From the NCBI GenBank assembly GCA_002021875.1, contig CP018627.1, positions 9,858,001 to 9,922,000 on the forward strand: 64,000 bases of DNA, given 5' to 3'. The notes under the pieces are model-generated. The model worked only from the letters and a program-made list of their open reading frames with translations, did no database searches and had not been told where the DNA came from. This document shows positions 26,490 to 35,315 of the stretch, in pieces; the first letter of the stretch is position 1; every line of letters begins with the position of its first letter. This DNA is from Streptomyces hygroscopicus. GTDB lineage: Bacteria > Actinomycetota > Actinomycetes > Streptomycetales > Streptomycetaceae. Made by a program: the position numbers and the translations under genes.

Positions 26490-28525
26490 GAGCGGCCCCC
26501 CTGGTCCGGGCCCGGGGTGGTGACGGGCGGGGCCTGGTGGACGGCGATGGCGGCGCGGACGGCGCTCTCCAGGGCGCCCTCGATCCAGGCGTGCTTGAGG
26601 GAGGTGTGCTCCCCGGCGAAGTGCACGGGGCCCTCGGGCCGGGAGGCGTCCAGGTGGAAGCTGGTCATCTGGTGCGCGGTGTACGTGGCGGCCTCGCCGA
26701 AGGCGTACGGATCGCGGGCCCAGCTCTTGGTGGCGCCCCGGCCGGTGAAGAACACCTCGATGCGGCGGCCGTGCAGGGCCTGGAGGTTCCGCAGGGCGTA
26801 GACATAGCGCTCCGCCTCCCGCATGGAGTCCCAGCGTGAGGCGTCGTCGGACCAGGAGTACGAGGCGAGCACCACGCCACCGGTGCTGCCCTCGACCCCG
26901 TGCGAGGGGTAGTACACGAACCGGTTGGGGTTGTCGGTGGCGGAGCCCCCGCCGAAGCAGTGGGTGGCGGGGCGGACGGCGGGGCCGCGCAGCGGCATGG
27001 TGCTGTTGAACTGCCGCACCTCGTCGGTGACACCGCTGTCCTTGACCGCGGCGCCGAGCAGATCGGCGATGCCGGCCTCGGCGAGCGCGGGGGCGGGAGC
27101 GGCGCCACTCTCGCCGCCTCGCTGGTAGTACTCGTGGAGGCCCGGTGAGATGCTCTCCAGCTCGTTGCGCCAGTCGTCCTCGGTGAACTCCCACCACCGG
27201 TGGCTGAACTCCAGCAGTACCTTGGTGGCCTGGTCGTAGTGGGTCTCGATGATGGCGCGGCGCTTCTTGTACGACATCGAGGGGACGATCTCCACGAAGC
27301 GCAGGGTGGAGAACGGGATGGTGACGATCGCCAGGTCCGCGGTCCACAGCTGGGTCGGACCCGCCGGATTGTCCTCGGCGACGGTCTGCACGGCCACGCC
27401 CCACCCGCCCGGTCCGACGGCGCCGGTGCCCTCGGGGACGGAGTCGCGGCTGGGGTCGTCGTACTCGAGGCGGATCATGCGATGGCCGAACCGCACCTCG
27501 TCGCGCAGGCCCCGGTGGAGGGCGTCGGGCAGCCGCCAACTGCCGCCGGGTATCTCCCAGTAGCGCACGGTGGGGCTGATGTCGGTGTGGCTCAGGAAGC
27601 TGTGGAAGAAGGAGAGATGCAGCCGCGAGGACATGTTCTCCAGCGTTCCGACGGCCTCGATGGCCTCGTCGCTGAGCCCGGCGTAGTCGCGCAGGAAGCC
27701 GCCCATCGAATAGCCGTCGAAGTCGCGGATCACCCGGGCCCAGCCCTCGACCCACTGGTCGAACGGCTTGTTGACGCGCTGCCCGTCCACGACGTCGGAG
27801 TAGTAGTCCCGCACGCTCTCCAGCGCGTCGTCGACCATCTGTACGGCGGGCGCGCGGACCTCGTCGTCGGTGAGGTGGAAGCCCTCGTTGATCCGTTCCG
27901 GGGTGGCGGCGTAGTCGGCGCGCCGCACCTGGACGCGGTTGGTGCGGATCCAGGTGTTGCCGCGCTTGTCGGGCTCGCGGAAGTCGGGGCTGTCGTCGCC
28001 GTAGCTCCAGGTGCGGCCGGTGAAGGAGGTGTACGTCACCGGGAGGGCGGGGACATCGGGGCCGCTGCCGGTGGTGGGGTCGACGTCCACGTTGTAGAAC
28101 TGGCGGCGGCCGAGCCCGAGTTTGTCGACGAGGGCGAGGACGAGCGGGTGGAAGTCGGGCAACCGCATGGCCCCGGCCTCGGCGTACTGGGCGGGGTCGT
28201 CGAACGGCTGATGGTGCTTGGTGGTGCGGAAGGTCTTGATGCGCCCGCCGACGCGGCCGGTGTTGGCCTCGAGGATGGTGACGTCGTGGCCCGCGTCCTT
28301 GAGCAGGCGGCCGGCCACGAGGCCGGTGATGCCGGCGCCGATGATGAGGATTTTCTTGCGGGGGTGGCGGGTGGGGCCGAGGCGGCCGGTGTCGATCAGG
28401 GTATGGAGATATTCGAGTTTGAGGTCGGAGTTGTCCGGCCCGATGAGGAGGAGTTCGCGGGCCAGCCTGAGACACGTCTGCCAGCGGGCACGGGTGGCGG
28501 AGTTGTCGCGGGGAGCGTCGGTCAT
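26486..28525 (-). CDS. Flavin amine oxidase / L-amino-acid oxidase
   Basis: A 679-residue flavoenzyme of the monoamine-oxidase superfamily. An N-terminal extension of about 57 residues is followed by the FAD-binding [14 protein letters not shown] and the GG-R motif in [12 protein letters not shown]. The C-terminal FAD motif reads [11 protein letters not shown] and [14 protein letters not shown]. Length and layout resemble bacterial L-phenylalanine oxidase/2-monooxygenase-type enzymes. It heads a coupled operon with the ThDP enzyme and the PixA-like protein. The ATG at 28525 has no clear ribosome site, so translation may be leaderless or the true start may be slightly different. Confidence 0.88.
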   Translation of the reverse strand: MTDAPRDNSATRARWQTCLRLARELLLIGPDNSDLKLEYLHTLIDTGRLGPTRHPRKKILIIGAGITGLVAGRLLKDAGHDVTILEANTGRVGGRIKTFRTTKHHQPFDDPAQYAEAGAMRLPDFHPLVLALVDKLGLGRRQFYNVDVDPTTGSGPDVPALPVTYTSFTGRTWSYGDDSPDFREPDKRGNTWIRTNRVQVRRADYAATPERINEGFHLTDDEVRAPAVQMVDDALESVRDYYSDVVDGQRVNKPFDQWVEGWARVIRDFDGYSMGGFLRDYAGLSDEAIEAVGTLENMSSRLHLSFFHSFLSHTDISPTVRYWEIPGGSWRLPDALHRGLRDEVRFGHRMIRLEYDDPSRDSVPEGTGAVGPGGWGVAVQTVAEDNPAGPTQLWTADLAIVTIPFSTLRFVEIVPSMSYKKRRAIIETHYDQATKVLLEFSHRWWEFTEDDWRNELESISPGLHEYYQRGGESGAAPAPALAEAGIADLLGAAVKDSGVTDEVRQFNSTMPLRGPAVRPATHCFGGGSATDNPNRFVYYPSHGVEGSTGGVVLASYSWSDDASRWDSMREAERYVYALRNLQALHGRRIEVFFTGRGATKSWARDPYAFGEAATYTAHQMTSFHLDASRPEGPVHFAGEHTSLKHAWIEGALESAVRAAIAVHQAPPVTTPGPDQGGRS

Positions 28526-28571
28526 AGCTTGCGATCGTAGATATGCAGAAACGATTTATCGATTCTCCAAC

Positions 28572-28604
28572 TTGGTAATGCGTTGGTAAAGTCCAGAAAC
28601 TGGA
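28572..28604 (-). promoter_or_regulatory. Direct and inverted repeats in the oxidase-operon promoter region
   Basis: TTGGTAA occurs at 28572-28578 and again at 28583-28589, exactly 11 bp apart (one helical turn). It is followed by the inverted repeat TCCAG-aaa-CTGGA (28592-28604). The patch 28526-28620 is clearly less GC-rich than its surroundings. This sits 47-79 bp upstream of the oxidase start and is a likely binding site for an activator or repressor. No regulator is adjacent. Between 28621 and 28946 I see nothing convincing. Confidence 0.5.
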
Positions 28605-28946
28605 TACCTTGCGGCTGACGGAATTTCGACTTGCCGGATTTCCCTCTGGGGAAAGCCCGGGATCCGGCTGGGGCGCAAGCTCTACCAGGGGCGGAGGGGG
28701 CGGGGGGAATGCGGGTGTGTCCGTGCCGCGGTGAACTGAGTGGTCGTCACACCGGCATACGCAACGGGTCCGGATCGGCCATGCCGAAGCCGTGGAAGGA
28801 TGTCGAACTCCTGCCCGATAAAGGCAAGGGGGAAGTCGCATCAACACCTGTGGCCGCTTGTGTGTCCCTCAGAAACCCCTTTCGGCGGGGCGGGCGGGAT
28901 GTCCGTAGGAGTTTCAGGCCGCCGAGGACATGCCGTAGGAGAAACG

Positions 28947-28994
28947 AGGTGGGCGGGTTTCCGGCCCACCGGCCCGCCGGAAACTCGCCCACCT
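28947..28994. terminator. Long hairpin terminator
   Basis: A 19-bp stem (AGGTGGGCGgGTTTCCGGC pairing with 28976-28994, one mismatch) and a 10-base loop. It lies 14 bp beyond the stop of the MHS transporter remnant and would terminate that gene. It could also shield the oxidase operon region. No U-tract is visible. Confidence 0.75.
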
Positions 28995-29008
28995 GTTCGC
29001 ATGGAATT

Positions 29009-29685
29009 TCAGTTCGAAGTCGGCACCGCCTCCGGACTCGGTGCGCCGTCCGGAGTGGCCCCGTCCGGAGTGGCCCTGTCCTGAGCGTCCCCGCCCGGCT
29101 CCGCGTCCAGGCTTCGGCGGAAGGTCTCGGGAGCGGCCACCATCGTCGCCGCGGCGATGAGGGCACCCGCCGCGACCAGGAGCATCAGACTCCAGGACGC
29201 CCCGCCGCTCCACACGATCAACGACGTGGCCAGCATCGGGGTGAAGCCGCCGAGCACCACACTGCCTGCCTGGTAGCCGATCGACACTCCGCTGTAGCGG
29301 ACCCGGGCGGGGAACAACTCGGCGTAGAACGCGGCCAGCGGGCCGAACACCGGGCCATGCCCGAAGGCCATGACCACGACCAGGGCCAAACAGATCAGCA
29401 CCGGCGACCGGGTGTCGACCAGCAGGAAGAACGGTCCCGCGAAGGCCGCCATGAACAGCGCGCCCCCGATGAACACCGGCCGGCGGCCCACCCGGTCGGA
29501 GAGCGCGCCCCACAGCGGGATCACCGCGATGTCCACCGCGGCGGCGACCATCACCCCGGTCAGCCCCACCTGCCGTGACAGGTCGAGCTGTTCGGAGAGG
29601 TAGGTGAGGATGAAGACGGTGAAGATGTAGTAGTTGCCGCCCTCCGCGAACCGGGCACCGACGGCGATCACCGTCGGGGCCGGAT
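29009..29685 (-). pseudogene. MHS-type MFS transporter, C-terminal half only
   Basis: About 220 residues covering membrane helices 7-12 of a metabolite:proton symporter: VGARFAEGGNYYIFTVFIL, the inter-helix motif LWGALSDRVGRRPVF, and YAELFPARVRYSGVSIGYQ. The N-terminal six helices (about 210 residues) are absent; the frame breaks at 29671-29690, right at the palindromic sequence in front of the LacI gene. A full member has about 430 residues. The tail is a proline/alanine-rich repeat (RATPDGATPDGA). Non-functional by size, though still an open frame from a GTG at 29671. Confidence 0.85.
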
Positions 29686-29705
29686 CCGGCCTCGCGGATC
29701 CGGCC
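29678..29705. repeat. GGATCC palindrome and direct repeat at the transporter/LacI junction
   Basis: GGCCGGATCCGGCC (29678-29691) is a perfect 14-bp palindrome, and CGGATCCGGCC recurs 14 bp later (29695-29705). It lies 14 bp before the LacI-family start codon and at the break of the MHS remnant. It may be the autoregulatory operator of the LacI protein, or the scar of the deletion that removed the transporter's first half. Confidence 0.55.
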
Positions 29706-29718
29706 CTACGGAGGCGCT

Positions 29719-30720
29719 GTGGTCACCAGTCAGGACGTGGCCCGGCTGGCCGGAGTGTCACAGGCGACCGTCTCCCGGGTGCTCCAGGGCAGCGCCCGGG
29801 TCTCCCCGGAGACCAGGGAACGCGTTGTGACCGCCATGAAGCAGGCCGGCTATCACCCCAACGCGGCCGCCAGGGCCATGCGTACCCGGCGCGCCGGCAC
29901 GATCGGCGTGGTCGTCGCGGACATCACCAACCCCTTCTATCCGCAGCTGCTGGAAGCGGTCAGCGAGGAACTCGGCCGCGCGGGGCAGCGGATGACCTTG
30001 TGGAACGCCACCGGACCGAGCGAGGCCAGCGCCCTCGAAGCCATCCGGGAAGGCGCGGTGGACGGGCTCCTGTTCACGACGGTGACCGAGATGTCCAAGC
30101 CGCTCGAAGAGGCGCTGCAGCGCAATGAGCCCGTGGTGCTGCTCCACCGGGGGCTGGACCACATCGGCTGTGATCAGGTCACCGCCGACAACATGACCGG
30201 AGGGCGGCTCGCCGCCCGGTACCTGGTGCGGGCCGGACATGAGCGCATCGGGTTTCTGCGCGGACCGCAGTCGGCCAGCACCGCGCTCCACCGGGAGCGC
30301 GGCTTCCGCGAGATGCTCGGTGAACTGGGGCACCCGCTGGCGCCGGGACTGGTGCGGCAGGGGAACTTCTCCCACGACACGGCGCGCGCCGCGATGCGCG
30401 AACTGCTCGACCGCCCGCATCCCCCCTCCGCCGTCTTCTGCGCCAACGACCTCACCGCCCTCGGCGCCGTCGACGGCGCGATCTCCCTGGGCGTGCGGGT
30501 CCCCGAGGACGTCTGGGTGGTCGGGTACGACGACATCGCGATGGCCGCGTGGGAGGCGTACGGCCTGACCACCGTGCGGCAGCCGATCACCGACATGGCG
30601 CGGATGGCCGTACGCATGCTGATCGAGCGGATCGAGGACCGCACACTGCCCGCCCGGCGCCGGGAGTTCCCGGCCGAGCTGGTGGTCCGGCGGTCCACCG
30701 CCCATACGCCCGCTTCCTGA
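29719..30720 (+). CDS. LacI-family transcriptional regulator
   Basis: A 333-residue repressor. The HTH reads TSQDVARLAGVSQATVSRVLQG with a hinge helix PNAAARAMRTRRAGTIG. The sugar-binding core includes VVADITNPFYPQLLEAV, LLHRGLDHIGCDQVTADN, HERIGFLRGP, VFCANDLTALGAV and VVGYDDIAMAAWE. The GTG at 29719 follows CGGAGG. LacI regulators of this type control small-molecule uptake or catabolism; the only neighbour it might have served, the MHS transporter, is now truncated. Confidence 0.93.
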   Translation: MVTSQDVARLAGVSQATVSRVLQGSARVSPETRERVVTAMKQAGYHPNAAARAMRTRRAGTIGVVVADITNPFYPQLLEAVSEELGRAGQRMTLWNATGPSEASALEAIREGAVDGLLFTTVTEMSKPLEEALQRNEPVVLLHRGLDHIGCDQVTADNMTGGRLAARYLVRAGHERIGFLRGPQSASTALHRERGFREMLGELGHPLAPGLVRQGNFSHDTARAAMRELLDRPHPPSAVFCANDLTALGAVDGAISLGVRVPEDVWVVGYDDIAMAAWEAYGLTTVRQPITDMARMAVRMLIERIEDRTLPARRREFPAELVVRRSTAHTPAS

Positions 30721-30738
30721 CCCTGCTCGCGTACGCCG

Positions 30739-30767
30739 CCGCCCGGGCGCGTGGCGCTCCCGGGCGG
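30739..30767. terminator. Bidirectional hairpin terminator
   Basis: CCGCCCGGGCGC-gtggc-GCTCCCGGGCGG: a 12-bp stem with one mismatch and a 5-base loop. It lies between the convergent LacI gene (stop 30720) and SRPBCC gene (stop 30833). Confidence 0.7.
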
Positions 30768-30832
30768 GCGGTCTCCGAGGCGTTCGGCCCGGCGGGCCGT
30801 CAGGCGTTTCCACGTGGCGGCCCGTCAGGCGG

Positions 30833-31252
30833 TCAGCCCTCCAGGGTGTTCCGCAGGGCGGCGAGACCGTCCGCGTAGATGCCGTGGAAGAGCGCGACCG
30901 CTTCGTCCTCGCTGACGTCGGTGGGGGTGAACGTCCCGGACCACTCGACGTGCGAGGCGCCGGACCGCCCGGGGACCTCGCGCACGGTCAGGGTGGACAG
31001 GTAGTCGGTCACCGGGAACGGCGCGTCGAGGATGGCGTAGCTGTACGAGCGCGCCGCGTCGTCGAACGCCACGAGCCGCTCGACGATCACACCGCCCCCC
31101 TCGTTGCGCAGCTGGCGGACGCGGCCGCCCTCGGCGGGGACGCTCTCGGAGATGTACGGCAGCCAGTCGGGCAGCGAGTCGAAGCCGCCGATGAGCTGCC
31201 ACACCTGCTCGGGTGGTACGGGCAGGTCGAGGGACGCGGTGGTGGAGGCCAT
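30833..31252 (-). CDS. SRPBCC (START/Bet v1-like) family protein
   Basis: A 139-residue helix-grip protein: PPEQVWQLIGGFDSLPDWLPYI, RSYSYAILDAPFPVTDYLSTLTV, VEWSGTFTP, and a long C-terminal helix VALFHGIYADGLAALRNTLEG. Such polyketide-cyclase/dehydrase-2 type proteins bind hydrophobic small molecules or act as simple lyases. It is the second gene after the aldo/keto reductase (38 bp gap) and is probably under the same LysR control. Confidence 0.88.
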   Translation of the reverse strand: MASTTASLDLPVPPEQVWQLIGGFDSLPDWLPYISESVPAEGGRVRQLRNEGGGVIVERLVAFDDAARSYSYAILDAPFPVTDYLSTLTVREVPGRSGASHVEWSGTFTPTDVSEDEAVALFHGIYADGLAALRNTLEG

Positions 31253-31290
31253 GGAAATGCTCCTGTCGGGGTGGGAGACGGGAGGGTGGA

Positions 31291-32301
31291 TCAGTCGGTG
31301 GGCAGGGGAGCCAGCGGGGAGACAAGGCCGGCGTCGCGCAGCTCGGTCCAGAACGCCGCGGGGACGGTCTCGTCCAGGGCCGCGACGTCCTCGGCGATGC
31401 GGCTGGGCCGGGTCGCACCCGGGATGGCGGCGGCGGTCGCCGGATGGGCGAGGGCGAACTGCAGGGCAGCCGCCTTGACGCTGATGCCGTGCCGCTCGGC
31501 GAGCTCCTTGACGCGCGTGACCTTCTCGACGATGTGCGCGGGCGCGTCCTGGTATTCGAAGTGGGTGCCGCCCGCGAGGATGCCGGAGCTGTACGGGCCG
31601 CCGACGACGAGGTCGACGCCCTGGTCGACCGCCGTGGGGAGCAGCCGCTGCAGGGCGCGGTCGTGGTCCAGCAGGGTGTAGCGCCCGGCGAGCAGGAAGG
31701 CGTCCGGCTTCGGCTCGTCCAGGCCGAGGGTGAGCTCAATGGGCTCGACGCGGTTGACGCCGAGTCCCCAAGCCTTGATCACGCCCTCGTCGCGCAGCCT
31801 CTGCAGGACGCGGAAGGCGCCGGTGCGGGCGGTCTCGTAGACGGCGAGCCAATCGTCGCCGTGGAAGTCCTGGGCGACGTCGTGGACCCAGACGATGTCG
31901 AGCCGGTCGGTGCGCAGACGCCGCAGGCTGTCCTCGATCGACCGCAGGGTGGCGTCGGCCGTCCACTCGTGCACCATCTTGTTGGGACGGCCGTGTTCGA
32001 ACAGGCCGCCCTTCTCGCCGAGGTCACGGGTGGCGGGGTCCTCCACCTCGTCCAGGATGACGCGACCCACCTTCGTGCTGAGCACGTACTGGTCGCGGGG
32101 GCGTCCGGCGAGCGCGTCGCCGAGGCGTATCTCCGCCAGGCCGGCGCCGTAGAAGGGAGCGGTGTCGTAGTAACGGATGCCGTGGTCCCAGGCGGCGTCG
32201 ACGGTCGCGGCGGCCTCCTCGGTGGAGACGTCGCGGAACATGCTGCCCAGCGGTGCAGTGCCCAAGCCGAGGCGACCGGGGAGCAGGGACTTGATGGTCA
32301 T
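31291..32301 (-). CDS. Aldo/keto reductase (D-threo-aldose 1-dehydrogenase-like)
   Basis: A 336-residue AKR. It has LGLGTAPLGSMF, the catalytic Asp-Tyr region YYDTAPFYGAGLAEIRLG, the Lys in VLSTKVGR, the His in IVWVHDVA and the cofactor region IPGATRPSRIAEDV. The long FRDVSTEEA and GRVILDEVEDPATRDL segments resemble aldose/fucose dehydrogenases of the family. The ATG at 32301 has AAGGACC upstream. It is divergent from the LysR gene at 32443, with a perfect inverted repeat between them. Confidence 0.9.
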   Translation of the reverse strand: MTIKSLLPGRLGLGTAPLGSMFRDVSTEEAAATVDAAWDHGIRYYDTAPFYGAGLAEIRLGDALAGRPRDQYVLSTKVGRVILDEVEDPATRDLGEKGGLFEHGRPNKMVHEWTADATLRSIEDSLRRLRTDRLDIVWVHDVAQDFHGDDWLAVYETARTGAFRVLQRLRDEGVIKAWGLGVNRVEPIELTLGLDEPKPDAFLLAGRYTLLDHDRALQRLLPTAVDQGVDLVVGGPYSSGILAGGTHFEYQDAPAHIVEKVTRVKELAERHGISVKAAALQFALAHPATAAAIPGATRPSRIAEDVAALDETVPAAFWTELRDAGLVSPLAPLPTD

Positions 32302-32399
32302 GAAAGGTCCTTGCGAAGACGGGGAGGTGGGCGGACTCACGGCCGTCAGCCGGTCCGCCGTTCTTGCGTCTTCGACAGTAGGATTGCCACTTCAGACTG

Positions 32400-32416
32400 T
32401 CCAAGACTCTCTTGGA
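32400..32416. promoter_or_regulatory. LysR-type operator
   Basis: TCCAAGA-ctc-TCTTGGA is a perfect 7-3-7 inverted repeat in the gap between the aldo/keto reductase and the divergent LysR gene. It ends 26 bp before the LysR start codon. The dyad has the size expected for a LysR recognition box, so the regulator probably controls both itself and the reductase operon. Confidence 0.8.
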
Positions 32417-32442
32417 TAGAGTTGAGTCCTCGGAGGTCTTAC

Positions 32443-33381
32443 GTGCTTGACCTGCGCCTATTGCGCTACTTCAGCGTGGTGGCCGAGACCGAACACGTCG
32501 GCCGCGCCGCCGAGCAACTCCACATGTCGCAGTCTCCTCTCAGTCGGCAGATCGCCCAACTGGAGAAGAACCTCGGCCTCACCCTGTTCGAGCGCAGCCA
32601 GCAGCGCATCCGGCTCACCCGCGACGGCGCGGTCTTCCTCAGCGAGGCCCGGGCCCTGCTGCGCCACGCCGACCGGCTGGAGAACCTGGGCCGCCGGCTG
32701 GGCAGAGGTGAAGAGGGCGGCCTGTGTATCGGCTATGTCGCCGACGCCATGCACACGGGTGTGCTGCCGGGGGCGCTGCGCCGGCTCCAGGAGGAGAGCC
32801 CCGGCATCCATGTCGCGCTGTACAGCATGCCCGCGGCCGAGCAATTCGAGGGACTGCGCCAGCGCAGCCTCGACATCGCCCTGGTGCGGGAGCCACCGGA
32901 CCGCGACGACCCCGTGCTCCGGGCCGCGCCGCTGCTGGAGGACCCGTTGCTGCTCGTCCTCCCGGCGGGCCACCCGCTGGCCGCGAGCGAGACGATCTCG
33001 GCGCGGGACCTGGACGGCCAGCCGTGGATCGCGGTCGAGGAGCCGGGCGACCCGGTATGGCGGGACACGTTCGTCGCCGCGTGTGTCGCCTCGGGCTTCA
33101 CGCCCGACATCCGGCTCGACGCCGCGGACCCGCTGACGGCACTCGGCCTGGTGGCCTCCGGCCTCGGGCTGGCGCTGGTGCAGAAGAGCATGGTGCGCGG
33201 GGCGACGGACGCCGTGGCCGTGCGCACGCTGCCCTGGCACGAGGCGTCCGTTCACCTGTGGGCGGTCTGGCACCACGTCGATCTGCGGCCGGTCGTCGCC
33301 TCGTTCCGCGAGACGGTGCTGTCGGACGAACGGGAGACGGGTGCGGGGCCACTGGCCGGTGGGCTCGCCTCCGGGGTGTGA
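32443..33381 (+). CDS. LysR-family transcriptional regulator
   Basis: A 312-residue regulator. The N-terminal HTH reads LRYFSVVAETEHVGRAAEQLHMSQSPLSRQIAQLE, and the inducer domain contains LPGALRRLQEESPGI, LDIALVREPP and LLLVLPAGHPLA. I chose the GTG at 32443, which follows CGGAGG; the frame is open far upstream but that is antisense to the reductase. It is divergent from the AKR-SRPBCC pair, its likely target. Confidence 0.92.
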   Translation: MLDLRLLRYFSVVAETEHVGRAAEQLHMSQSPLSRQIAQLEKNLGLTLFERSQQRIRLTRDGAVFLSEARALLRHADRLENLGRRLGRGEEGGLCIGYVADAMHTGVLPGALRRLQEESPGIHVALYSMPAAEQFEGLRQRSLDIALVREPPDRDDPVLRAAPLLEDPLLLVLPAGHPLAASETISARDLDGQPWIAVEEPGDPVWRDTFVAACVASGFTPDIRLDAADPLTALGLVASGLGLALVQKSMVRGATDAVAVRTLPWHEASVHLWAVWHHVDLRPVVASFRETVLSDERETGAGPLAGGLASGV

Positions 33382-33383
33382 GA

Positions 33384-33887
33384 TCAGCCGGGGAGACCGC
33401 ACCCCGGAATCCGGAGTGACGAAGCGTCAAGGGGCGATGCCTCCAGTGACGCCACGGCCGCGACCAGGGTGGTGAGCCTCGGGTCCCGGCCGGCCAGGTC
33501 GAGCGCTTCGCGCAGGGCGCCTTCGTATGTCGGCCGGGCCTGGCGGAGCAGTACCAGACCGGCCTCGGTGACGTTGGTGTAGATCCCGCGCCGGTCGGTG
33601 GGACACAGGTAGCGGGAGAGGAGTTCGCGGTCCTCGAGCCGGGTGACCAGGCGGGTGGTGGCGCTCTGGCTGAGGACGACGGCGTCGGCGACCTGCTTCA
33701 TCTGCAGATGGCCGTTCTCCCCGTCGTGCTGTCGGCTCAGCACGTCCAGAACCGCGTACTCGCGGGCGCTGAGCCCATGGCGGGTGTGCAGGGCCCCCTC
33801 GAGATGCGTCTCGATCCTGCTGTGCAGCAGTGACAGGGCGCACCAGCTCTGGGCGAGGGGAGTGGCGGCGAGGTCCGGCGTGGTCAT
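33384..33887 (-). CDS. MarR-family transcriptional regulator
   Basis: A 167-residue winged-helix repressor: LSAREYAVLDVLS, MKQVADAVVLSQSATTRLVTRLEDREL, and the wing CPTDRRGIYTNVTEAG. It is divergent from the MFS transporter at 34061, and the gap contains CTTGCA/TGCAAG half-sites. The usual arrangement is repression of the exporter until a phenolic or drug-like ligand binds. It converges end to end with the LysR gene (2 bp apart). Confidence 0.92.
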   Translation of the reverse strand: MTTPDLAATPLAQSWCALSLLHSRIETHLEGALHTRHGLSAREYAVLDVLSRQHDGENGHLQMKQVADAVVLSQSATTRLVTRLEDRELLSRYLCPTDRRGIYTNVTEAGLVLLRQARPTYEGALREALDLAGRDPRLTTLVAAVASLEASPLDASSLRIPGCGLPG

Positions 33888-33987
33888 GGGTGCCTCCTGG
33901 GGTGGGGCGGGGTGCGTCGGGATGGGCGAGGTCAGGGCCCCGCGGCGGTGACGGTGACGTGATACACAGCACGAGCAATATAGCGCG

Positions 33988-34010
33988 CTTGCAATTAGTG
34001 CGTCTGCAAG
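33988..34010. promoter_or_regulatory. MarR-type operator and promoter of the MFS operon
   Basis: CTTGCA (33988-33993) and TGCAAG (34005-34010) are inverted arms 11 bp apart; a related CTTGTA follows at 34021. TTGCAA may double as a -35 with TATCGT (34011-34016) as -10, so binding would block RNA polymerase. The gap is otherwise AT-rich compared with its surroundings. Confidence 0.6.
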
Positions 34011-34060
34011 TATCGTGGACGCTTGTAAAGGGCGGTAGCAATCACTTGGAGTGAACTTTC

Positions 34061-35266
34061 ATGCCCATCGCACTGCTGGCCCTCGCCATCGGGGCCTTCG
34101 GGATCGGAACCACCGAGTTCGTGATCATGGGGCTGCTGCCCGAGGTCGCCGCGGACTTCGATGTGTCCATCCCCACCGCCGGATTCCTGGTGACCGGCTA
34201 CGCGCTCGGCGTCATGGTCGGCGCGCCGCTGATGACCGCGCTCGGTACGAAGATCTCCCGCAAGCGCATGCTGATGCTGCTGATGGGGCTGTTCGTGGTG
34301 GGCAATCTGCTCTCCGCGGTCGCGCCCTCCTTCGGCGTGATGGCCGTGGGACGGATCGTCGCCTCCTTCGCGCACGGCGCGTTCTTCGGCATCGGATCGG
34401 TCGTCGCGGCCGACCTGGTCGCACCCGAGAAGAAGGCCGGAGCCATCTCGATGATGTTCACCGGCCTGACCATCGCCAACGTCGTCGGCGTGCCGCTCGG
34501 CACCTCGATCGGCCAGTCGCTGGGGTGGCGGACCACCTTCTTCCTCGTCGCGGCGCTCGGCGTGATCGGCCTGGCGGGCATCGCCAAGCTCGTTCCCGAG
34601 ATCCCCAAGCCGGAGGGCGTGCACCTGATCCATGAGCTGGCGGCCTTCCGCAACGCACAGGTGCTGCTGGCCATGGCGATGACCGTGCTCGGCTTCGGCG
34701 GTGTCTTCGCCGCGATCACCTACATCTCGCCGATGATGACCGAGGTCGCCGGCTTCGCGGACTCCTCCGTCACCTGGCTGCTGGTCCTCTTCGGGCTCGG
34801 CATGGTCGGCGGCAACCTCGTCGGGGGTCGGTTCGCCGACCGGGCGATGATGCGGATGCTGTACGTGTCGCTGGGCGCCCTCGCGGTGGTCCTGGCAGCG
34901 TTCACCTTCACCGCCCACAACAAGATCGCGGCCGCCATCTCCATCGCTCTCGTCGGCGCCCTGGGCTTCGCGACCGTGGCCCCGCTGCAGAAGCGGGTGC
35001 TGGACCACGCGGCGGGTGCCCCCACCCTCGCCTCCGCCGTCAACATCGGCGCCTTCAACCTGGGCAACGCGCTCTCGGCCTGGCTCGGCGGCCTGGTGAT
35101 CTCGGCCGGACTCGGTTACACGGCCCCCAACTGGGTCGGTGCCATCCTCGCCGGATCCGCCCTGGCCCTCGCCGTCCTCTCCGCCGCTCTGGAGCGCCGC
35201 GACGCCCGCCACATCCACGACGGCGCCACCGCCGAGCCGGTCCGTGTTTCGACCGCCCGGCACTGA
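34061..35266 (+). CDS. MFS transporter, DHA1 (AraJ/CmlR-like) family
   Basis: A 401-residue protein with twelve membrane helices. It starts ALLALAIGAFGIGTTEFVIMG, the typical DHA1 opening, and has the motif-A region APLMTALGTKISRKRMLM and the C-terminal-half counterpart GNLVGGRFADRAMMRM. Members export drugs or sugars using the proton gradient. It heads an operon with a GlcG-like protein, an aldo/keto reductase and possibly an LLM flavoenzyme. Control by the divergent MarR regulator is likely. Confidence 0.92.
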   Translation: MPIALLALAIGAFGIGTTEFVIMGLLPEVAADFDVSIPTAGFLVTGYALGVMVGAPLMTALGTKISRKRMLMLLMGLFVVGNLLSAVAPSFGVMAVGRIVASFAHGAFFGIGSVVAADLVAPEKKAGAISMMFTGLTIANVVGVPLGTSIGQSLGWRTTFFLVAALGVIGLAGIAKLVPEIPKPEGVHLIHELAAFRNAQVLLAMAMTVLGFGGVFAAITYISPMMTEVAGFADSSVTWLLVLFGLGMVGGNLVGGRFADRAMMRMLYVSLGALAVVLAAFTFTAHNKIAAAISIALVGALGFATVAPLQKRVLDHAAGAPTLASAVNIGAFNLGNALSAWLGGLVISAGLGYTAPNWVGAILAGSALALAVLSAALERRDARHIHDGATAEPVRVSTARH

Positions 35267-35315
35267 GCTACCCGTCACCGAACAGCACCACCACCGTCAA
35301 GGAGACCCACCCGCC

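Noticed and set aside
24588..26801. 737-codon plus-strand open frame
   Set aside because: It is antisense to the ThDP enzyme and oxidase, low in complexity and without motifs.
26490..28847. Fusion of the ThDP enzyme with a 790-residue upstream extension
   Set aside because: The extension is an Arg/Pro-rich shadow of the oxidase gene in another frame. The true ATG is at 26489, overlapping the oxidase stop.
28631..29578. Plus-strand open frame in and beyond the oxidase upstream region
   Set aside because: Half lies in a non-conserved gap and half is antisense to the MHS remnant; no motifs or ribosome site.
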